A stretch of DNA of 64,000 bases from Clostridiales bacterium UBA7001 (GCA_002449785.1 DJXP01000004.1:1-64000); one strand, 5' to 3'. Counted from the stretch's first letter, positions 1 through 10,100 are shown. Notes: generated from the letters alone by a model not told the origin. Numbers and translations are program-made.

Positions 1-752
1 CTAGTACAGTATCTCAAACAAATACCAATACCAATACAAATAGGAATACAGATTCTTCAGATAACACAAATGCTAATACTGGCGATGCTTTAAATAAGAA
101 GGCTGGATTTTTTGAAGAAAAATATAATGGTATGAAGTATTATTTATCTGTACCAGATAATCCAACAGAAGGTTTACCACTTATAATTTTTTTACATGGT
201 GATGGAGAACAAAACAAGTTTAAAAAGTTAGGAAGGTTACCAATAGTATCATATGTTAAATCTAAAAAAGCATATAAAGCAGGAAAATTTATATTTATTG
301 CACCAGTTAGAACTACTTCATATTGGGCATCAGGTTCAGATTATAAAAAAGTCATGAAATTAATTGATAAAGTTACGGATGAATATAAAGTAGATAAAAA
401 TAGAATTATTTTAACAGGTATGTCAAGTGGAGGAAATGGAACATGGAATATAGCATGGAAAAATCCAAATAAATTTGCTGGAATATTAGTAATGAGTGGA
501 AAAACTGCAGGAGCTGAACATCATGCAAAAAGATTAGCAAATTTACCAGTTTATGGAATATGTGGAGATGCTCATGGTGAAGAAAAAGAGCGTAATAGGC
601 AGATGAAAAAAATGATAAATAAAATAAATAAATATAGTAATAAAACTGTTGCAAGACTTGAAACAATACATGGTGCAACACACGGTTCAATACAAAAATA
701 TTATAAAAGGCAGAGTGTATTTCAATGGATGCTTAGCCAAAGAAAAAATTAA
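1..752 (+). CDS. Alpha/beta-hydrolase (esterase-like) domain protein, 5' end outside window
   Basis: The reading frame is open from base 3 to the stop at 750-752, so the gene begins upstream of the window and the ATG at 132 is only an internal methionine. The first 40 or so visible residues are a Thr/Asn/Ser-rich linker (NTNTNTNRNTDSSDNTNANT), typical of a spacer between a signal or lipoprotein peptide and an extracellular domain. The rest looks like a dienelactone-hydrolase/PHB-depolymerase-type fold: LPLIIFLHGDG (oxyanion region), GMSSGG as the nucleophile elbow (Ser near base 424), CGDAHGE as the likely acid segment and ATHGS as the likely catalytic His. It is probably a secreted or membrane-anchored serine esterase. 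The substrate cannot be read from the sequence, and the missing N-terminus prevents a call on anchoring. Confidence 0.75.
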   Translation, partial: STVSQTNTNTNTNRNTDSSDNTNANTGDALNKKAGFFEEKYNGMKYYLSVPDNPTEGLPLIIFLHGDGEQNKFKKLGRLPIVSYVKSKKAYKAGKFIFIAPVRTTSYWASGSDYKKVMKLIDKVTDEYKVDKNRIILTGMSSGGNGTWNIAWKNPNKFAGILVMSGKTAGAEHHAKRLANLPVYGICGDAHGEEKERNRQMKKMINKINKYSNKTVARLETIHGATHGSIQKYYKRQSVFQWMLSQRKN

Positions 753-786
753 TTGCATAGTTTGTATATTCCATAATAATTAAATA

Positions 787-1344
787 TTAATGATTTAGCA
801 TTTCAATTGCATTAGATTTAATAAGTAACTCAGAAAATTCTTTGAATTTTGAAAAGCATAAGTTTGATATAGTAAAAGAATTTGTAAATTCAGATATAGT
901 AGAGATTATTTTATTATTAATTAAACAATCAGTCTCAATTGAATTTATTGTTAAATAATAATTATTGTTATATTTATATAAAGAGCTTTTTATATTACTT
1001 TTCGAAAAAAATGTGGTTATGTAAATAGAAAAATTTACAATATCATTAAAATTCTTGAAAAGACATATAATAGGCTCTTTTAAAATTATATATTTTTCTT
1101 TTGGTTTATTAGAACAAAAAAGAACGAATTTAGAATTATTAAATGAAAATATTTCTATAATTAGTGAAGATTTGTTTAAGTCAAGACATAAATTCTCATT
1201 TGCTATATCTAAAAGTTTATATATAAATCTATGTGATTCAATAGAACCAGATAAAAAAGAATGTACAGAAATATTATTTTCCATTAGTTCCGTAGAATAA
1301 AAAATAATTTTAATTTTTTCATTATTTATTTTTTTTATTGTCAT
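787..1344 (-). CDS. mecA: MecA-like adaptor protein
   Basis: A 185-aa protein whose N-terminus (KINNEKIKIIFYSTELMENNISVHSF) matches the MecA/YpbH pattern of a short beta strand, then an acidic helix beginning after 'L..NNI', then a segment ending in LIIEIFS. MecA family proteins present substrates to the ClpC/ClpP protease; in Bacillus they control competence and other regulators. The C-terminal half (TINSIETDCLINNKIISTISEF) is consistent with the ClpC-binding domain but is divergent and Asn/Ser-rich. The start is supported by a strong AGGAGG about 5 nt upstream of the ATG (minus strand). It stands alone, divergent from the mre operon. No ClpC gene is visible in the window. The family call is from pattern recognition and moderately secure. 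Confidence 0.72.
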   Translation of the reverse strand: MTIKKINNEKIKIIFYSTELMENNISVHSFLSGSIESHRFIYKLLDIANENLCLDLNKSSLIIEIFSFNNSKFVLFCSNKPKEKYIILKEPIICLFKNFNDIVNFSIYITTFFSKSNIKSSLYKYNNNYYLTINSIETDCLINNKIISTISEFTNSFTISNLCFSKFKEFSELLIKSNAIEMLNH

Positions 1345-1468
1345 TAGTTCCTCCTAAATACAGTATAAATAAATTATACAAAAATAAATTAAAAAGTAAA
1401 TGTAATTTTTTCCCTAAAAACATTATATTAAAGTAAAATAAATAAATTACAAAATATAAATAAATTAC

Positions 1469-1497
1469 TTGAAAAAAAGTATGTATCAATATATAAT
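1469..1497 (+). promoter_or_regulatory. Sigma-A-type promoter of the mre/min operon
   Basis: TTGAAA at 1469-1474, a 17-nt spacer and TATAAT at 1492-1497, about 48 nt before the first gene of the operon. The -35 lies in an ACTTGAAAAA context that recurs at 22076 and 26452. Confidence 0.65.
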
Positions 1498-1544
1498 ATA
1501 ACAGTAAAAAAACGAATTTCCGTAAGAAAAAATGGAGGTAAAAA

Positions 1545-1802
1545 ATGGCTACAAGAGAAAAAAATTTTTGGATACTATTAATCTTTCTATTAGCAGGTTT
1601 GGTGCTAGGAGGATTGCTTGGAAAATTGGCAGGTTCAATATCATGGCTTTGGTGGCTTTCATATGGTCAAACTTTTGGATTAGCTTCACCAATTATATTA
1701 GATTTAAGTGTTTTAAAAATAACATTTGGATTTACTGTTGATATTAATATTGCAAGTATAATAGGTTTGGCAATTGCAATTTTCGTTTATAGAAAATTAT
1801 AA
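1545..1802 (+). CDS. DUF4321-type small membrane protein
   Basis: An 85-aa protein with two hydrophobic segments (residues about 9-30 and 60-82) separated by a short loop containing FGLASP.ILDLSVLKITFGFT. This pattern is that of the DUF4321 family, which often sits beside mre/maf/rad genes in Clostridia. GGAGG precedes the ATG by 6 nt, which selects this start over an overlapping frame. It is the first gene of the cluster that continues with mreC (38 nt downstream), so a role linked to envelope or cell shape is likely by context. No biochemical function is established. Confidence 0.75.
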   Translation: MATREKNFWILLIFLLAGLVLGGLLGKLAGSISWLWWLSYGQTFGLASPIILDLSVLKITFGFTVDINIASIIGLAIAIFVYRKL

Positions 1803-1840
1803 TTTATAGAATATTTAATAAATAAGAAAGTGAGAGGTTA

Positions 1841-2656
1841 ATGAATAGAAATAAGCAAACACATATATTAGGCGGTGTTGTAACAGTTGTTATACTCATA
1901 CTTTTAATATTTTTATCTAATGTTGAAACAAATAAGTTATCTTATTTAGAAAGTGTTGCTACCTCAATAATAAATCCGGTTCAAAGAATCTTTACAGATT
2001 TAAGAAATAAAATTCAAGGAAACAGTGTGTATTTTTCTAATATGGATAGCATTATTGCAGAAAATGAAGAATTAAAAAAGAAAAATAGTGAACTAGAAAC
2101 AGAACTTAGAGAATTAGAAATTATAAAAGCCGAAAACACTACACTTCAAGAATATATGAATTTAAGTGAAAAATATGCTGATTATAATACAATTCCTGCT
2201 TATGTAATTAATAAAGATGTTAGTAATTATAGTAGTACACTAGTATTAAATGTTGGAAAAAAAGATGGAATTGAAGAAAAAATGACAGTAATAGCAGATA
2301 AAGGATTAGTAGGGAATGTTATATCAGTTACTGAAAATACATGTAAGGTCCAAGTAATTATAGATTCAGCTAGTACTGTTAGCTGTACTATTAGTACTAC
2401 AAATGAAAGCATTATCTGTAAGGGAACATTGGAGAATGATCAAATATTACGAGCTTCATATATTCCTACAGGAGCAGAGCTTATTCAGGGAGATACAGTT
2501 TATACTTCTGGAGTAGGAGGAATATATCCTAAAGGAATAATTATAGGAACAATCAAGGAAATAATTACAACAAGTAATATAACTGATAGGTATGCAAAAG
2601 TAGAACCGGCAGTTGATTTCTCTAAAATAGATACAGTTTTAATAATAAAAAATTAG
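1841..2656 (+). CDS. mreC: Rod shape-determining protein MreC
   Basis: A 271-aa protein with a single N-terminal membrane helix (about residues 10-28), a coiled coil (about 65-110, rich in E/K/L), then the beta-barrel MreC domain with conserved segments NVGKKDGIEEKMTVIADKGLVG and TSGVGGIYPKGIIIGTI. MreC links the MreB/MreD/RodA-PBP2 elongasome across the membrane. The start is supported by GAGAGG 7-8 nt upstream. It lies between the DUF4321 gene and mreD with 38- and 13-nt gaps, so cotranscription is likely. mreB is not next to it, unlike the usual mreBCD order. Confidence 0.95.
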   Translation: MNRNKQTHILGGVVTVVILILLIFLSNVETNKLSYLESVATSIINPVQRIFTDLRNKIQGNSVYFSNMDSIIAENEELKKKNSELETELRELEIIKAENTTLQEYMNLSEKYADYNTIPAYVINKDVSNYSSTLVLNVGKKDGIEEKMTVIADKGLVGNVISVTENTCKVQVIIDSASTVSCTISTTNESIICKGTLENDQILRASYIPTGAELIQGDTVYTSGVGGIYPKGIIIGTIKEIITTSNITDRYAKVEPAVDFSKIDTVLIIKN

Positions 2657-2669
2657 GGGAGAATAAGAG

Positions 2670-3203
2670 TTGAGAAAATTTACTACAATAATAGTCTTAA
2701 TGGTAATATTTTTTATAATTTTTTTTATGCAAGCAAATGTTTTTAATGCATTTACAATAGCTGGAATAAAACCTAATTTAGTAGTTATTTTTATTTTATT
2801 TATAGGGCTTTTCACTACTCAAACATTAGGAATTGGATTTGGAGTAGTATGTGGATTAATAATTGATTTGATATATGGAAAAGTAATAGGAACAACTGCA
2901 ATTATGCTATGCATAATTGGTTATTTAGGCTCATATTTTGATAAGAATTTTTCAAAAGAAAATAAATTAACAATACTACTCATGGTATTTGGAGCAACAT
3001 TTATTTATGAATTAGGATTGTATTTTATAAACTCAATTATACTTGATTTTGATAGAGAATATTTTGCCTTTTTTAAAATACTAATAATTGAAATTATATA
3101 TAATATTTTACTAACTATAATACTTTATCCGATTATTCAAAAATCTGGATATATGCTAGAGAGAGCATTTAAGCGAAATAATATACTTACAAGATATTTT
3201 TGA
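2670..3203 (+). CDS. mreD: Rod shape-determining protein MreD
   Basis: A 177-aa integral membrane protein with about five hydrophobic segments and the family-like pattern IKPNLVVIFILFIGLF followed by GIGFGVVCGLIIDLIYGKVIG. MreD is the polytopic partner of MreC in the elongation complex. The start codon is TTG at 2670, preceded by AGGGGAG. The stop overlaps the region in which the next gene could begin, indicating translational coupling to PBP2. Position and topology carry the call as much as sequence does. Confidence 0.9.
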   Translation: MRKFTTIIVLMVIFFIIFFMQANVFNAFTIAGIKPNLVVIFILFIGLFTTQTLGIGFGVVCGLIIDLIYGKVIGTTAIMLCIIGYLGSYFDKNFSKENKLTILLMVFGATFIYELGLYFINSIILDFDREYFAFFKILIIEIIYNILLTIILYPIIQKSGYMLERAFKRNNILTRYF

Positions 3204-3250
3204 TGTTTCGCTTAGGACATTTCTTAAGGGCCAAGAGAAGAGAGGTGATA

Positions 3251-5380
3251 TTGCTGAAACATAAGAGTGAAATAGAAAAATCTAACTTTAGATATAATAT
3301 AATGACTACAATTGTTTATGTAATTGGAATTATTATTTTAATTCAATTATTTAATCTGCAGATTGTAAATGGAGCAGAGTATAGAGAAAACTCAAATACA
3401 AAACTTACTCGTGAAGCATCAATTGAAGCTTCTAGAGGAAGCATCACAGATAGAAGTGGAAATATATTAATTAGTACAGAAATGGAATTTTCACTTGAAA
3501 TGTATAAATCTAAAACAGATGATAAACAGCTTAATAGTTCTATTTCTCTAATGACAACAATTTTAGAACAAAATGGGGATAACTATATTGATAATTTTCC
3601 AATAAGTATAAATCCATTTGAATTCCATTTTGGAAGTGAAGAAGAACTAAGTAATTGGAAAAAAGAATATAAAATTCCTGATGCGGCATCTGCAGAAGAA
3701 GCATTTTACTTATTTAGAGATAAATATAACATAGAAAGTGAAGATGTTAAAGAAATTAGACAGATTCTTGCTATAAGATATGCTATTACAACAATAGGGT
3801 ATTCTACGACAAGATCAATGGAGATATCTAAAAGAATTTCTAGAAATAGTGCAATCCAGCTTCAGGAAAACTCTCAAAATTTAACAGGTGTAAACATAAT
3901 TGTTGAACCTACAAGAGTATATCATACCGGAAAATTAGCATCACATATTTTAGGGTATATGGGAAGAATATCAGAAGCAAATCAAAAAGAATTTGAGGCA
4001 AGAGGAGATACTCATGAATATAAAGTTGATGATAAAGTAGGTCAAACAGGAATTGAAAAAACATTTGAAGAGTATTTAAGAGGAGAAGATGGAAAAAAGC
4101 AGATAGATATGTCTGTTGATGGTACCGTAACAGGAGAATATACTTCACAAGAAGCAATTGGAGGAGCAGATATTGCACTTACAATTGATGCAAATTTACA
4201 AAGAATTACTGAAGATGCATTAGAAGTAAATATTGGTCAAATTCGTGCAGGAGAATTAGGTGATCCTAGTCCTGCAGAAGGGGGAGCAGCAGTAGTTATA
4301 AATGTAAAAACTGGTGAAATACTTGCTATGGCTAGTTATCCGGATTATGAACCAGGATTATTTTATAATGGAATTTCTAATAGTAAATATCAAGAATATG
4401 TACAAAACCCATATAACCCACTATATAGTAAAGCATTTCAAAGTTCATATGAACCAGGTTCAACTTTTAAAATGGTAACAGCGATAGCAGCATTGGAAAC
4501 TGGAACTACAAATACTACAAGAAGAATAAATGATAGTGGACCATTTTATGGAATTACTGATGATACAGCACATCCACCAGCATGTTGGTACTATAATGAT
4601 TATGGAAGAGGACATGGTTATTTAAATGTTTCTCAGGCAATACAAAAGTCATGTAATTATTATTTCTTCCAGGTAAGTACTGAAATGGGAATAGATAACA
4701 TTGTTAGATATGCAAAATTCTTTGGATTAGGAAATAAAACTGGAATAGAAATTGCAGGTGAAAATGGTGGAAGCTTGGCAAGTAGAGAGGTGGCTGCTCA
4801 AAAAAATGAGCCATGGTCAGCAGCGCAAACAGCTTATGCAGCAATTGGTCAAGGTATGAATAGTTTTTCACCACTTCAAATGGCAAAATATATAGCAATG
4901 GTTGCAAATGGAGGACATAAACTTGATGTTTCTATAATAAAAAGTATAACTAATTCTGATGGAACAATAGTGTCTAGAAATGAAATAGATGAATTCATAA
5001 ACAAAAAATTAGACTTGAAAGAAGATGATTCAGAAAACTTTGAATTTAGTCAAGAAACAATGCATGCTGTGTTAGAGGGAATGAGATCTGTTACAGAAGG
5101 TGAAGGTGGAACCGCATATAATACATTCAAAGATTTTCCAATATCTGTTGGTGGTAAAACTGGATCAGCTGAAGCTGGTAATAAAACTAATGCATGGTTT
5201 GCAGGTTTTGCACCATATAATGACCCAGAAATTGCAGTAGTTGTTATGGTTGAAAATGGAAAACACGGATTTTATACAGCTGAAGTTGTTAAACAAGTAA
5301 TTTATGAATACTTTGGCATGAATATGGAAGAAATAAGAGAAGATATGTCTGCAGAAACTGAAACTGAAAGATTTATATAA
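3251..5380 (+). CDS. mrdA: Penicillin-binding protein 2, elongasome transpeptidase
   Basis: A class B PBP of 709 aa from the chosen start. It has one N-terminal membrane helix (about residues 17-38), a PBP dimerisation region with ASRGSITDRSGNIL, and a transpeptidase domain with all three catalytic motifs: STFK (Ser about 404), SCN (about 467) and KTGS (about 636). It cross-links lateral-wall peptidoglycan with MreC/MreD/RodA. The TTG at 3251 is preferred because an excellent GAGGTGAT lies just upstream; an open alternative begins at 3200/3203, overlapping the mreD stop, but has no Shine-Dalgarno sequence. The protein carries a large linker between the dimerisation and catalytic parts and a short acidic tail. 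Confidence 0.95.
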   Translation: MLKHKSEIEKSNFRYNIMTTIVYVIGIIILIQLFNLQIVNGAEYRENSNTKLTREASIEASRGSITDRSGNILISTEMEFSLEMYKSKTDDKQLNSSISLMTTILEQNGDNYIDNFPISINPFEFHFGSEEELSNWKKEYKIPDAASAEEAFYLFRDKYNIESEDVKEIRQILAIRYAITTIGYSTTRSMEISKRISRNSAIQLQENSQNLTGVNIIVEPTRVYHTGKLASHILGYMGRISEANQKEFEARGDTHEYKVDDKVGQTGIEKTFEEYLRGEDGKKQIDMSVDGTVTGEYTSQEAIGGADIALTIDANLQRITEDALEVNIGQIRAGELGDPSPAEGGAAVVINVKTGEILAMASYPDYEPGLFYNGISNSKYQEYVQNPYNPLYSKAFQSSYEPGSTFKMVTAIAALETGTTNTTRRINDSGPFYGITDDTAHPPACWYYNDYGRGHGYLNVSQAIQKSCNYYFFQVSTEMGIDNIVRYAKFFGLGNKTGIEIAGENGGSLASREVAAQKNEPWSAAQTAYAAIGQGMNSFSPLQMAKYIAMVANGGHKLDVSIIKSITNSDGTIVSRNEIDEFINKKLDLKEDDSENFEFSQETMHAVLEGMRSVTEGEGGTAYNTFKDFPISVGGKTGSAEAGNKTNAWFAGFAPYNDPEIAVVVMVENGKHGFYTAEVVKQVIYEYFGMNMEEIREDMSAETETERFI

Positions 5381-5411
5381 GAATTATATAGATATTTAGA
5401 AAGGGAATAAG

Positions 5412-6020
5412 ATGCTAAATAATATTAAAATTAGTCAGACTACAAATGAAATAATATTAAATGTAAATGTAATAGCAGAGTTACAGGAAATATTAGAAGA
5501 GTTACAAATGAAGATGCCAAAATTAATAGAATTTTATGAAACATCAAATATTCCAATTAAAATTACAGGAAGATTATTTTCACCAATTGAAATTCAAAAG
5601 GTAAAATCATATATAAAAGAATCAGGAATATCAGTAGATGTGAAATTTGATGATATATCAGATTTGTTGGGACTACATGCAATAAAAAGAACTTTCCAAG
5701 TAGATGTAGATATAACTGAAACGAAGATTGTACAAAACTCTTTGCGCTCAGGACAAAGAGAAGAATATGCTGGAAGTATAGTTATATGCGGAGATGTAAA
5801 TGCAGGTGCTGAGATAATAGCAGGTGGTAACATAATAGTACTGGGAACATTAAGAGGTCTTGCACATGCAGGAGCAGCTGGAAATACTATGGCAATAATA
5901 TCAGCTAATACAGTTGATGTTACACAAATTAGAATAGCTAATTTGGTAAGAGAAGTTGGAGAAAAAATTGATAAATGTCCTATTTGTAAAATTGAGAAAA
6001 ATGAAATTGTTATAATTTAA
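5412..6020 (+). CDS. minC: Septum site-determining protein MinC
   Basis: A 202-aa protein. The C-terminal half carries the MinC beta-helix signature LRSGQREEYAGSIVICGDVN, then GAEIIAGGNIIVLGTLRGLAHAGAAG, which binds FtsZ/MinD. The N-terminal half is divergent but of the right length for the FtsZ-inhibiting domain. It is the last gene of the mre cluster, 31 nt after PBP2. The usual next genes minD and minE are missing; instead the operon ends in a hairpin terminator and a convergent gene. A tail with CPICKIEK adds a Cys-x-x-Cys pair, and its role is unknown. Confidence 0.93.
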   Translation: MLNNIKISQTTNEIILNVNVIAELQEILEELQMKMPKLIEFYETSNIPIKITGRLFSPIEIQKVKSYIKESGISVDVKFDDISDLLGLHAIKRTFQVDVDITETKIVQNSLRSGQREEYAGSIVICGDVNAGAEIIAGGNIIVLGTLRGLAHAGAAGNTMAIISANTVDVTQIRIANLVREVGEKIDKCPICKIEKNEIVII

Positions 6021-6481
6021 AATATAAGCAAAATTAAGGTTATGATTAATATAAAATCATAGCCTTTTTTATTTTCTAAAAAAGAAATTCCTATATTCAT
6101 TTCGTCCATAACACTTAATAAATTTGCTATCTTAATGTAGTTATCAAGCTTATCTTGTTTATCATGTTCTAAATAAGGTTTAAGTGATGATAAAACTTTA
6201 TTTCTAGGTGAATTTTGACTTTTATTTATTTTTGAAATAATGTCCTTAATTTTTAAAATTGTTTCAACATCTAATGAGAAGTCATTGTAATTATCATTGC
6301 TTGTTGAGTTTTGATTATCTGATTTATTATCATGATTAATAGAGTTTAAATTATTATTGTTATTAATATAATCATTAGTAGAAGAACTTTTAACCGAATC
6401 TGCTATATTATTAATATCTATATTTTTCTCTTTGAGTATTTCAGAGAACTTATTTATAACATCATTAAAATCATCATTCAT
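6017..6481 (-). CDS. Conserved clostridial protein of unknown function, Asn/Ser-rich centre
   Basis: A 154-aa soluble protein. The first 30 residues are a helix (DDFNDVINKFSEILKEKNID), the centre is a low-complexity Asn/Ser/Asp stretch (about 40-75), and the C-terminal part contains VLSSLKPYLEHDKQDKLDNYIKIANLLSVMDEM. That 'LKPYL..RQ.K.D..I' type of block is seen in small proteins beside sporulation and division genes of Clostridia, but I do not know a function. The ATG at 6481 is chosen because GGGAG lies 8 nt upstream; an in-frame ATG at 6496 precedes that site. It overlaps the end of minC by 4 nt tail-to-tail, and its last residues are encoded by the terminator hairpin. It is probably cotranscribed with the 45-aa gene 75 nt upstream. 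Confidence 0.6.
   Translation of the reverse strand: MNDDFNDVINKFSEILKEKNIDINNIADSVKSSSTNDYINNNNNLNSINHDNKSDNQNSTSNDNYNDFSLDVETILKIKDIISKINKSQNSPRNKVLSSLKPYLEHDKQDKLDNYIKIANLLSVMDEMNIGISFLENKKGYDFILIITLILLIF
6036..6070 (+). terminator. Rho-independent terminator after minC
   Basis: Stem AAGGTTATGATT / AATCATAGCCTT with a 7-nt loop followed by TTTTTT. The same bases encode the C-terminal end of the convergent minus-strand gene. Confidence 0.8.
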
Positions 6482-6526
6482 AGAATATTCTCCCATAATA
6501 AAATAAGAAGGACAGAAGATTTAAAC

Positions 6527-6554
6527 CAGACAAGAACCTAAGTCCAACTGTTTT
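6527..6554. repeat. Palindromic-element relative (copy of the element at 25923-25950)
   Basis: CAGACAAGAACCTAAGTCC at 6527-6545 is identical to the reverse complement of part of 25923-25950, and the similarity continues through ACTGT. It lies in the gap between two minus-strand genes. Confidence 0.6.
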
Positions 6555-6555
6555 G

Positions 6556-6693
6556 CTAATTTTGTTTATTTATTTCATCTTTTAGATTACTGTTTTCTAA
6601 AATTTTTTGTGCTTTATAAATGTTTTTTTCCAATTCTTCTTTATCCATTTTTGAAATTGCGGTAAGAAGTTTGTTTATATCCATATTATTCAT
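6556..6693 (-). CDS. Small helical protein, 45 aa
   Basis: A short frame with a very good Shine-Dalgarno sequence (AAAGGAGG, 7 nt before the ATG). The product begins MNNMDINKLLTAISKMDKEE and continues as a charged amphipathic helix ending in DEINKQN. It has no Cys and no membrane segment. It precedes the 154-aa unknown gene in the same direction by 75 nt, so the two are probably one transcript. The function is not recognised. The ribosome binding site and the lack of stops make it a credible gene. Confidence 0.6.
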   Translation of the reverse strand: MNNMDINKLLTAISKMDKEELEKNIYKAQKILENSNLKDEINKQN

Positions 6694-7117
6694 AATAAAA
6701 CCTCCTTTATAAAACTAATAATAACCAAGTTTTGTTCTAAAAATAAATTTATAATATAGTATATTCAATTTGATAGTAAATTGTAACTATAAATGTATAT
6801 AAATAGCTCTAAATTATTTAGGGCTTTTTTTCATTTTTGTTACCAAAAAATAGAAATGCTACGGAATTCAGATTTTTAAGATTTCAGTGTAAAGAAAATT
6901 TTAAAATGTAATTAAAACTTTATATATTAATATAAGAAATAAGTAAATGTAGTTTCCGTAATTGATTAGAAGTAAAACAATTGAAACACTTGATTTAGAA
7001 GCTTTTGATGCATTGACTACTTTAAGAAAAAGAGTAAAATATTAAATATAATAAGTAAAATAAATACGAATATATTTATTGATTATTATTAAAAATTGTT
7101 TAGAAGGAGAAACAAAA
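6694..7117. other. Non-coding leader region upstream of surface operon 1
   Basis: About 420 bp of AT-rich DNA. It holds a terminator-like hairpin (6805-6831) and a short open stretch at about 6974-7045 that could encode a gene remnant ending LEAFDALTTLRKRVKY with no start or Shine-Dalgarno sequence. No clear -35/-10 pair for operon 1 could be singled out from the AT-rich background. Confidence 0.5.
6805..6831 (+). terminator. Terminator-like hairpin
   Basis: AGCTCTAAA / TTTAGGGCT with a 3-nt loop (one G-U pair) followed by a T-run. No plus-strand gene ends nearby, so it may terminate antisense or leader transcription. Confidence 0.5.
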
Positions 7118-10100
7118 ATGCAAAAGAATAAGCTTCTACAAAAGTTTATCGCAATGCTTCTAATTTTTACATTAACTTTTGCTAATTTTGCTGTTGTAAG
7201 CAAGAGTTATGCCGCTAGTTTTGCAGAAACATTATTTGGCTCAAATTCAGATACTGGTCATAAAAATATTGAATTTGAGACATATTTTGTGTCTGGAATT
7301 AGTCAGGAAGAAGAAACGGAGGAGCAAAGCGAAAAAATTAAAGAAATTTCTAGTGATGTAAATAACAATGATTTAGCAATTAAGCTAAAGTTAAATGTTT
7401 TAGAGTCAGGTTATTTAAAAAATGCTAAAGTTGAATTGTTAGAAGGAGAAGAAGGGAAAAATCTTAATTTTGAAATTGGAAAAAATCAAATTAAAGAGAA
7501 TTCTCAAACACTTCAAACACATGAAATTAATAATGATGAAACTGAAAACATAGATTATAATGATTTAGAAGAAAATAATAAAAACGAAAATGAAGAAGAG
7601 ATTGATAATAATACAGTTTCATTAGATGAAGAAATATCACAAAATGAAGATGAATATGAGAAAAAAGAAGCTGATGATGATGAAAGTGAAGTAGAAGCTC
7701 AAAATAGCAATAATGAATTTGAAGAAATTTTAAACAATAATCAAGATAATAATAATCAAGAAGAAATAGAAAACAGTGAACAAGAAGCAGAAAATGATAA
7801 TTTAAACATTGGAGAACAAAAAGAAGAGACAGAAAAAATAGAAGAACAAGATGAAGAGATAGAAAACATTGAAAAGCAAAATGAAGAAATGGAAAATATT
7901 GAAGAGCAGAATGAAGAAGTAGAAAATAGTATAGAGCCAAATGATAAAACAGAAAAAATAGAAGAACAAGATGAGAAAATAGAAAATAGCGAAGAGCCTA
8001 TAATAGATAATCAAAATGATGAAGTAACAGAAAATATTGAAGAGGAATTAGTCTTTCCAGAATATGTAGATAGCTTAGAAGATAATGTACTATATTTAAA
8101 TCAAATAAGTAGTACATCAGAAATTAACATAGATTTACCAATAAGGTATAAGAATGAAGAATATGTAAGTAGAGATATTGTATCAAATAATTGTAAAATT
8201 AGATTTAGTGGAATATATGTTGATGGAGAAGGCAAAGAACACGATGTACAAAAAGAAGAGTTGTTAAAACTAGATTGGACAGATGAAAGAGAGTTTGTAG
8301 TTGAAACTGGAACGACAAAATACATAGATTTCGGTGATGGTGTTATTCTACAAACAATAGTTAGAACAAATAATGAAGAAGGTGGAAATAGGTTACCAAT
8401 TGAAAAAAGTGAAATTGAATTAGAGGTTCCAATTTTAGCAAATACAAAGCCAAGTAATGTCTTAGTAGTAGCTAATTCATTAGAAGGAACAAATGGTGAA
8501 GAAACTGGAAACTTAAGTTTTGATGAAAACAATTGGATTTATAATGAAAATGAAAATAAAGTTCAAATAGAAGTATATAATGAGGAAAAACTTGTAAAAT
8601 CAAGCGATTATAAAGATGAGATTATGCTTGATGAAGAGGAAATAGAAGAAGAAAAATTATTTAATGGAAATGGTATAGATGAGTATTTAGTTACATTTAC
8701 TTATTCTGGAATATCAATTGAAGATATTGAAACTAGTATGATAACAAATATTAAGGCAAGTCTTACATCAATAGGCGGTACTCAAAATACAAGTGATAAC
8801 AATTATCAATACGATTTGAATAATAGCCAAGGAAATATAGTTTCATTAAATATTGGAAATGAAACAAAAGAAATCTCTAAAGCATATAGTTATATTAATT
8901 ATAACAATGCAGGAAAATATGAGATTGAACTTATTAATAATGAAGTAATAAATGTATCTTATAAAGATATAATAAAAGATTTAAAATTAGAAGATGTATC
9001 AAATAAATATATAGATAAAGAAGGAAATGAACTAGATACAGGTGATATATATTATAAAAGAATAGAAATGTCAAAAGAAAACTTTGATAAAATGCTAGGA
9101 GATGCAGGTGAAATCAAAGTATTAGATGAACAAGGAAATGAAATTGGAATTATAAATAATTCTATAGAAGCAAATGAAGAAGGAAACATAGTTCTAAATA
9201 TAGAAGGAAGACATTCAAAATTAAATTATGAAATAACAAAACCAATAGCAGAAGGAAACATAGTAATAAAAAGTGTTAAAGCAGTATCTGATTTAAGCAT
9301 TGATAAAGCGAGCTTAATAAATATGGCAAAAATAACATCAAAAACAAAATTAAAAGCAGATTATGAATATGTAGAAGAAACAGTAGAAGTAGAAGAAAAA
9401 GAAATAGAAACTGAATTAAAAGATACATCAAGTAAAGCTAATATAATATTAGATAGAGAAAGTTTATCAACACTTTCATTAAATGAAAATGTAGAAATAA
9501 GGATAGAATTAAATAATGCTAGATTAGAATCAGACATATATGGACATTCAGTATTTGAAATAGAATTACCAGAATATATAGAATCTTTAGAAATAACAAA
9601 TACAAAAATGTTATATGGAGAAGGATTAGAAATAACAGAAATAGTTCCAGAAGGAAGAATGATAAGAATAACAGTAGATGGAATGCAAGAAGGAATAAAT
9701 TCCGGACTACTTACAAATGGAGCAAATATAGTAATAAATGCAAATATAAAAGTAAACTTATATACACCAGCTAAGAAAGAGCAAGTAAAATTAAGATATA
9801 CAAATGATGAAGCTACAAGCTATGAAAACGGTGGAGAAGATGTTTATGAAGTAAGTTATTCAGCACCTACTGGACTTGTAGCAGTAAATAGCATAGAAGG
9901 ATATAATAATGAAGCAAAAATACAATCAGTAAGACAAGGAAAGAAAACAGATTTAATAGATATATATGCAGAAAGAAAAGAAGCTACTCAAGAGATTATA
10001 GTAATGAATAATAATGGAAATGAGATAACAAATGTAAAAATACTAGGAAGATTTCCATTTAAAGGAGTACAAGACATATTAACAGGAGACAATTTAGGAA

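Noticed and set aside
6974..7045. Short open stretch ending LEAFDALTTLRKRVKY as a small gene
   Set aside because: No start codon with a ribosome binding site, and stops lie just upstream in frame. At most it is a remnant.
7832..7999. Regular 30-bp repeats considered as a CRISPR array
   Set aside because: The repeats are contiguous without spacers, in frame, and encode acidic decapeptides.
7527..8014. Long minus-strand open frames opposite the acidic repeats of A1 (and similar ones opposite A2 and B genes)
   Set aside because: They are shadows of Glu/Asn-rich codons giving Leu/Phe/Ser-rich nonsense, and have no ribosome binding sites.
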